NCBI GenBank assembly: GCA_047618115.1
Contig: JBLHKV010000044.1
Span: 1 to 18,363 of the forward strand
Length of the DNA stretch: 18,363 nt
Direction: 5' to 3'
Origin: CALJGI01 sp047618115
GTDB taxonomy: Bacteria; Pseudomonadota; Gammaproteobacteria; Pseudomonadales; Halieaceae
The notes beneath the pieces are model-generated. The model was not told where the DNA came from. It searched no databases and was given only the letters and a program-made list of their open reading frames with translations. Below, in pieces: positions 14,712-18,363 of this stretch. Position 1 is the first letter of the stretch; each line of letters starts with the position of its first letter. Both the position numbers and the translations under genes were made by a program.

Positions 14712-15983
14712 ATGTCCCGTTTCCTCTACAGCGTTCTTCAGTATCTGTTGCTGCCCTTGGTCCTGGCGCAGAAGCTCTGGCGATCCCGGCTTGCACCCGC
14801 TTACCGGCGTCGGCTGGGCGAGCGGTTTGGCTTTGTTGTGCAGCCCCCAGCGGGCCGCTACCTTTGGATACACGCGGTCTCTGTGGGAGAAGCCTTGGCG
14901 GCAGCACCCCTTATCGAACGTTTACTGGTTGCCTACCCCGACTTTCGGGTCGCTGTTACCACCACGACACCCACGGGGTCTGAGCGGGTCAGGGCTCTCT
15001 TCGGGCAGCGTGTTTACCACTGTTATGCGCCTTATGATCTTCCGGGCTCGGTTCGGCGATTTTTAGGCCGTGTGCGCCCGCAATTGTTGGTCATTATGGA
15101 AACCGAACTTTGGCCCAATTTGCTGCATCAATGCGCGGAAGCCAACATTCCCGTGGTGCTCGCTAATGCTCGTCTATCCGAGCGCTCCGCGCGGGGTTAT
15201 GGACGGGTTCCGAGCTTAACCAAGGCGATGCTGCTGCGGCTGCAGACTGTCGCTGCTCAGACCAGCGAAGACGGCCAGCGATTCGTAGCGTTGGGTTTGC
15301 CGATGGAGCGCCTGGTAGTGACTGGCAGCATCAAGTGGGATGTAGAGATTACCGAGGTATTGCGACAGACAGCGGCAGGATTGAGCGTGGCGTGGCGCAG
15401 TGATGCGCGACCAGTGCTTTTGGCGGCGAGTACACATCCGGGGGAGGAGGCGATGTTACTCGATGCATTGGTTGCATTGCGGCGCACTTATGCAGACCTG
15501 CTTCTGGTCCTGGTGCCCCGCCATCCGGAGCGGTTTCAAGCCGTCGTCGAAATGGCCGGCAAGCGCGATCTGATGGTTGCTCGTCGCTCCGATCCAGCCA
15601 CTCTCACCGATAAAACCGAGGTTTTGGTTGGGGATACCATGGGGGAGTTGTTCACGATGATGGGTGCAGCCCGGATAGTTTTTGTCGGTGGCAGCCTGGT
15701 CGACCACGGTGGTCACAATGTGCTTGAGGCTGCGGCCTGGGGAGTTCCTGTTTTGACGGGTCCGCATTTTTTCAATTTTCAGCGAGTCACCGAAATGTTG
15801 CAAATCGCTGGTGCCTTACAGGTGGTGGACAGTGGTGAGCAACTACCTCTCGCGGTAGGCGATATCCTCGCAGATGAGCACCGCTATCAGCGTATGGCTG
15901 ATAGCGGTAGCGCGGTTATCAAGGCTAATCGAGGTGCGTTGGATCGGCTGGAGTGCCTGATCGGCGATCAAATCGTCCGTTGA
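14712..15983 (+). CDS. waaA: 3-deoxy-D-manno-octulosonic acid transferase (WaaA/KdtA)
   Basis: WaaA transfers Kdo from CMP-Kdo to the lipid A precursor at the cytoplasmic face of the inner membrane, the step that begins the LPS core. The 423-residue length is typical. A hydrophobic N-terminal segment (about residues 4-19) is the usual membrane anchor. WIHAVSVGEALAAAPLIERL at about 52-71 contains the catalytic glutamate E60. METELWPNLL follows at about 132-141, and the C-terminal CMP-Kdo binding signature reads FVGGSLVDHGGHNVLEAAAWG. The ATG at 14712 is preceded by a weak purine stretch. The gene is divergent from the FAD oxidoreductase (106 bases between starts) and convergent with tolC, 12 bases apart. 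Whether it adds one or two Kdo units cannot be read, but the kinases nearby could include a Kdo kinase. Confidence 0.95.
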   Translation: MSRFLYSVLQYLLLPLVLAQKLWRSRLAPAYRRRLGERFGFVVQPPAGRYLWIHAVSVGEALAAAPLIERLLVAYPDFRVAVTTTTPTGSERVRALFGQRVYHCYAPYDLPGSVRRFLGRVRPQLLVIMETELWPNLLHQCAEANIPVVLANARLSERSARGYGRVPSLTKAMLLRLQTVAAQTSEDGQRFVALGLPMERLVVTGSIKWDVEITEVLRQTAAGLSVAWRSDARPVLLAASTHPGEEAMLLDALVALRRTYADLLLVLVPRHPERFQAVVEMAGKRDLMVARRSDPATLTDKTEVLVGDTMGELFTMMGAARIVFVGGSLVDHGGHNVLEAAAWGVPVLTGPHFFNFQRVTEMLQIAGALQVVDSGEQLPLAVGDILADEHRYQRMADSGSAVIKANRGALDRLECLIGDQIVR

Positions 15984-15991
15984 CTGGTTGC

Positions 15992-16016
15992 GAGGCTATC
16001 GCGTCGCGGCTGCCTC
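15992..16016. repeat. Nested inverted repeat at the waaA/tolC convergent ends
   Basis: GAGGC (15992-15996) pairs with GCCTC (16012-16016), and inside it CGC pairs with GCG around a three-base centre. The element overlaps the last codons of tolC and lies just after the waaA stop. It could slow transcription from both sides, but neither strand has a T-run after it, so a normal intrinsic terminator is not shown. Confidence 0.35.
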
Positions 16017-17390
16017 AAGCCAAGTATTGATGTCGTTGATGTCGCCGGGGGAGAGCTGGCCGGCTTGTTGCTTGAGCCTGAGCATGTTTACGACATAGTC
16101 GTAACGGCTGTTGGCATAGTCCCGCTGCGAGGTGAACAGCTGATTTTGAGCATTTAGAACATCGACGATGTTCCGCGTGCCAACTTCATAACCGGCTTGG
16201 GTCGCATCCAGAGCACTCTGCGAGGAGGTAATACCCTGACGACGTGCCGCCACGCGCGCGACGTCTGTATTGATCGTCAGGTGCAGCGAGCGGGTATTTC
16301 TGACTGTATTGCGTTGCAGGCTCACAAAGTTTTCTCTGACGGCATTATATGACTGGTACGCTTGCCGCCGCTGAGCGGAAACGGCACCACCGGAATACAA
16401 AGGCATATCCAACCTGAACTGAATGGTGGTGTTTTCGGTATTCTGGTCTGGGGGTACATTAAAAATGGCGGGAGGATTTTGAGTGCGATCGCCATCGGTT
16501 TCCATGTCGCTGACGTTAACCACGGCGCTGATGGTTGGGTAATGACCGGCTTTCGCCGATTTGGCGTTTAGCCGAGCGCTCTCCGCATTGCGTCGCGCAG
16601 CCTCCAGTGAATAGTTGTTAGCCAGCGCGAAGTCAACCCAGGCGCTCCTGTCTGTGGGCGCTGGCGATGCGATGGGGTAATCCTCTTTGAGCCTGAATAG
16701 ATCGGAGTGGCCTTGTCCTGTTAGTACTTCCAGATCTTCCATAGCAACACCGAGGATGTTCTCGGCGGTGAGTCGGGTTACCACGGCGAGATCGAAGCCA
16801 GCGCGGGCCTCGTGTACGTCGGTAATTGCGATCAACCCAACTTCAAAACGTTGTTGGGTCTGCTCTAGTTGCCGTTGAAATGCGGTCTCTTGGGCTTCTG
16901 CGGACGACAGGTCATCCTGGGCGCCAAGAACGGTGAAATAAGCTTCGGCAACCCGCACGATGAGGTTCTGCTGGTCTGCCGCAAAAGTGGCTTCAGCCGC
17001 TCGGCTGCTCATGGAGCCCGTTTTGAATTGAAACCAGGCCGCCATATCAAACAGCGGCTGCCGCAGGGACAGGTTGTAACCCGTGGTATCCGTGTCGATG
17101 TTGGTACTGGTGTTTATGACGGTAAATCCGCCGCTATTGTCGGTATCGATGTTCGGAGAGTCGACGTCTGTATCCGAGTTGGTGTACTCATAGCTGGCTG
17201 AGATTTGCGGCAGCAGGCCAGCCATCCCCAGATTTCTGTCTTCGAGTCCACTGAGATATGTGGCTTCGGCGGATTTGAGCTGGGCGTCGTTTTCCAAGGC
17301 GAGTTCGTATATTTCCCGCAGGGTGTCGGCATTGGCAGCCACAGGCACAAAGAGCAGCGCTAAAAGCGTTGCGGTATAGAGGCGAATCAT
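15996..17390 (-). CDS. tolC: TolC-family outer membrane channel
   Basis: TolC forms the trimeric outer membrane duct of tripartite efflux pumps and type I secretion. Starting at ATG 17390 the protein has 464 residues, with a signal peptide MIRLYTATLLALLFVPVAANA cut in two as MIRLYTATLLALLF and VPVAANA, cleaved before DTLREIYELA. AGGA lies nine bases before this ATG; a farther in-frame ATG at 17426 would spoil the signal peptide. The duplicated OEP repeats are clear: LPQISASYEYTNS, then QRFEVGLIAITDVHEARA, and in the second half MPLYSGGAVSAQRRQA and GYEVGTRNIVDVLNAQNQL. The C-terminus ends soon after the last helix, without the long tail of the E. coli protein. An Asp/Asn/Thr-rich stretch at about residues 59-92 lies where the first outer loop belongs. 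A promoter is visible upstream. Confidence 0.92.
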   Translation of the reverse strand: MIRLYTATLLALLFVPVAANADTLREIYELALENDAQLKSAEATYLSGLEDRNLGMAGLLPQISASYEYTNSDTDVDSPNIDTDNSGGFTVINTSTNIDTDTTGYNLSLRQPLFDMAAWFQFKTGSMSSRAAEATFAADQQNLIVRVAEAYFTVLGAQDDLSSAEAQETAFQRQLEQTQQRFEVGLIAITDVHEARAGFDLAVVTRLTAENILGVAMEDLEVLTGQGHSDLFRLKEDYPIASPAPTDRSAWVDFALANNYSLEAARRNAESARLNAKSAKAGHYPTISAVVNVSDMETDGDRTQNPPAIFNVPPDQNTENTTIQFRLDMPLYSGGAVSAQRRQAYQSYNAVRENFVSLQRNTVRNTRSLHLTINTDVARVAARRQGITSSQSALDATQAGYEVGTRNIVDVLNAQNQLFTSQRDYANSRYDYVVNMLRLKQQAGQLSPGDINDINTWLEAAATR

Positions 17391-17435
17391 GGGTGGTAGT
17401 CCTTTAATAACCAGAGTGATGTCCAAGTGGGGCAG

Positions 17436-17464
17436 ATTGTAGCAAATTGCATGAAGTTTCTTAA
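17436..17464 (-). promoter_or_regulatory. Promoter for tolC
   Basis: On the minus strand TTAAGA (-35, four of six), a 17-base spacer ending in TGC, and TACAAT (-10, five of six) form a sigma-70 promoter with an extended -10. Transcription would start near 17429, giving a leader of about 39 bases that holds the AGGA ribosome binding site. Confidence 0.6.
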
Positions 17465-17507
17465 CTCGACGACTTTCATTCCTATCGCAATCTATTTACC
17501 TTACACT

Positions 17508-17519
17508 GGATTATAATCC
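17508..17519 (+). promoter_or_regulatory. Perfect 12-base palindrome covering a TATAAT box upstream of yqiB
   Basis: GGATTATAATCC is its own reverse complement. It contains TATAAT at 17512-17517, a consensus -10 for the rightward yqiB-cpdA unit, about 70 bases before the yqiB start. No good -35 is seen. The symmetry over the -10 would suit a repressor operator, but short AT-rich palindromes also occur by chance. Confidence 0.4.
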
Positions 17520-17589
17520 CATATTTCGAATAGAGACAGACGGACTGTCCCGGAATAATAACCACTTGTCCCACTAACGGAGAGAGTCA

Positions 17590-18051
17590 TTGCAGGGTAG
17601 GCAGCCGCGATACAAGCTTGATCTATCTGGTCTGCACGCTGAGTGTGAGGCTAATTATGCGCGTCTGCTGCAATTATTCCCCGATTTCGATAAAGTCGAT
17701 CTTCGCGAGTTTATACTGGGTGGAAGCGATGACGAGGCAGCCATTAAGGTCAGTTTTCAGATTACCCAGCGCTGCCCGTACACGACCATGGTGGCGGTGA
17801 GCCAGGAACAAGCGCAAACGCCCTGGGTCGAACCACCGCGCTTCGCCGTGAGACTGTATCACGATGCCTGCATGGCAGAGGTTACCGAATACAGCAGACA
17901 GCGAGGCCTTTCCGCCCGCTATGACTACCCTAACAATGAGATGCACCAGCGCGATGAAAAGCACCAGCTCAATCGTTTTTTGGGCGAGTGGTTGAGCCAC
18001 TGCATAGCCGTTGGGCGCAGCCCCGACGTTGTCGAACTCTGTGAGTGCTAG
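17590..18051 (+). CDS. yqiB: DUF1249 family protein (YqiB-like)
   Basis: A 153-residue protein of the DUF1249 family, whose function is not established. The family signature is strong: RLYHDACMAEV at about residues 94-104, ARYDYPNNEMHQRDEKHQLN at 115-134, then FLGEWLSHCIA. These stretches closely match what I recall of E. coli YqiB. The start is a TTG at 17590 with GGAGAG five bases before it; no ATG is available upstream of the conserved region. cpdA follows after nine to twelve bases with its own ribosome binding site, so the two form a rightward unit divergent from tolC. In E. coli nudF lies between tolC and yqiB; it is absent here. Confidence 0.85.
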   Translation: MQGRQPRYKLDLSGLHAECEANYARLLQLFPDFDKVDLREFILGGSDDEAAIKVSFQITQRCPYTTMVAVSQEQAQTPWVEPPRFAVRLYHDACMAEVTEYSRQRGLSARYDYPNNEMHQRDEKHQLNRFLGEWLSHCIAVGRSPDVVELCEC

Positions 18052-18060
18052 CGGAGATAA

Positions 18061-18363
18061 ATGATGACTGACGAAACTAGCGTACACCACTTTCCCGCGG
18101 CATTTGAACCGATACGACTGGTACAGATCACCGATACCCATCTGAATCGTAAACCTGGCGGCGAATTACTGGGCCTCGACACTGATTTCAGCCTACAGCA
18201 GGTCCTGCGCATCGTCCACGAGGAGCGCAAAAGCATAGACGCAGTACTGGCGACCGGGGATATCTCGAATCACGGGGCTCCCGAAGCCTACCTGCGGGCG
18301 AAGGATTATTTTGCGGGCTTGTCGGATACTGTTTTTTGGCTGCCGGGGAATCACGACGGACAG
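18061..18363 (+). CDS. cpdA: 3',5'-cyclic-AMP phosphodiesterase CpdA, 3' partial
   Basis: The first 101 codons of a metallophosphoesterase, cut by the window edge. Three metal-binding motifs are visible: QITDTHLN at residues 22-29 (D25 and H27), ATGDIS at about 66-71, and WLPGNHDG at about 93-100. The spacing and the WLPGNHD wording are characteristic of CpdA (Icc), which hydrolyses cAMP and lowers its level in the cell. Two ATG codons stand in tandem at 18061 and 18064; GGAG at 18053-18056 is better spaced (seven bases) for the second. It follows yqiB, the same order as in E. coli. Related class III phosphodiesterases are possible, but gene order and motifs favour CpdA. Confidence 0.85.
   Translation, partial: MMTDETSVHHFPAAFEPIRLVQITDTHLNRKPGGELLGLDTDFSLQQVLRIVHEERKSIDAVLATGDISNHGAPEAYLRAKDYFAGLSDTVFWLPGNHDGQ

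Noticed and set aside
1..18363. CRISPR arrays, tRNA or rRNA genes, insertion sequences and phage genes
   Set aside because: Looked for regular direct repeats, cloverleaf-like sequences, transposase or integrase motifs and flanking inverted repeats; none was seen.

Overview
The window reads as chromosomal DNA of a Gram-negative gammaproteobacterium, probably a marine member of the Cellvibrionales/Halieaceae type. The evidence is a fused two-domain HldE, a Kdo transferase (WaaA), a TolC with gammaproteobacterial motifs, and the tolC / yqiB / cpdA neighbourhood familiar from enterobacteria. The taxonomic placement is inference; no rRNA or tRNA gene is present. Coding density is very high and no gap between genes reaches 300 bases. 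I see no insertion sequence, CRISPR array or integrase.

Almost everything concerns the cell envelope, chiefly lipopolysaccharide (LPS). Bases 1-3568 hold two WaaP/InaA-type sugar kinases, a carbohydrate-type sulfotransferase and a polytopic GT-C-like glycosyltransferase; the last three form one leftward operon. Bases 3711-7092 hold the complete dTDP-L-rhamnose pathway, split into two convergent pairs (rfbD-rfbB rightward, rfbA-rfbC leftward). Bases 7248-10400 are a tight rightward operon of a GT4 glycosyltransferase, a SAM methyltransferase and an alpha/alpha-toroid protein of unknown function, facing a second, leftward methyltransferase (10408-11022). Bases 11177-15983 hold hldE (ADP-heptose synthesis) and waaA (Kdo transfer to lipid A), separated by a leftward pair of an FAD oxidoreductase and an aldo/keto reductase. 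Bases 15996-18363 hold tolC (leftward) and the divergent yqiB-cpdA pair, with cpdA cut by the window edge.

Together the genes could make inner-core precursors (HldE), start the core (WaaA), supply rhamnose (Rml), and extend or decorate the glycan by glycosyl transfer, phosphorylation, methylation and sulfation. The transcription units alternate strands throughout: five convergent junctions are separated by 20 bases or fewer (one overlaps by 22), with no intrinsic terminator visible, while the divergent gaps of about 100-200 bases carry the plausible promoters.

The least explained parts are the GT4-methyltransferase-toroid cassette with its facing methyltransferase, the kinase/sulfotransferase decoration set, the oxidoreductase pair between hldE and waaA, and a long aspartate-rich predicted outer loop in TolC.
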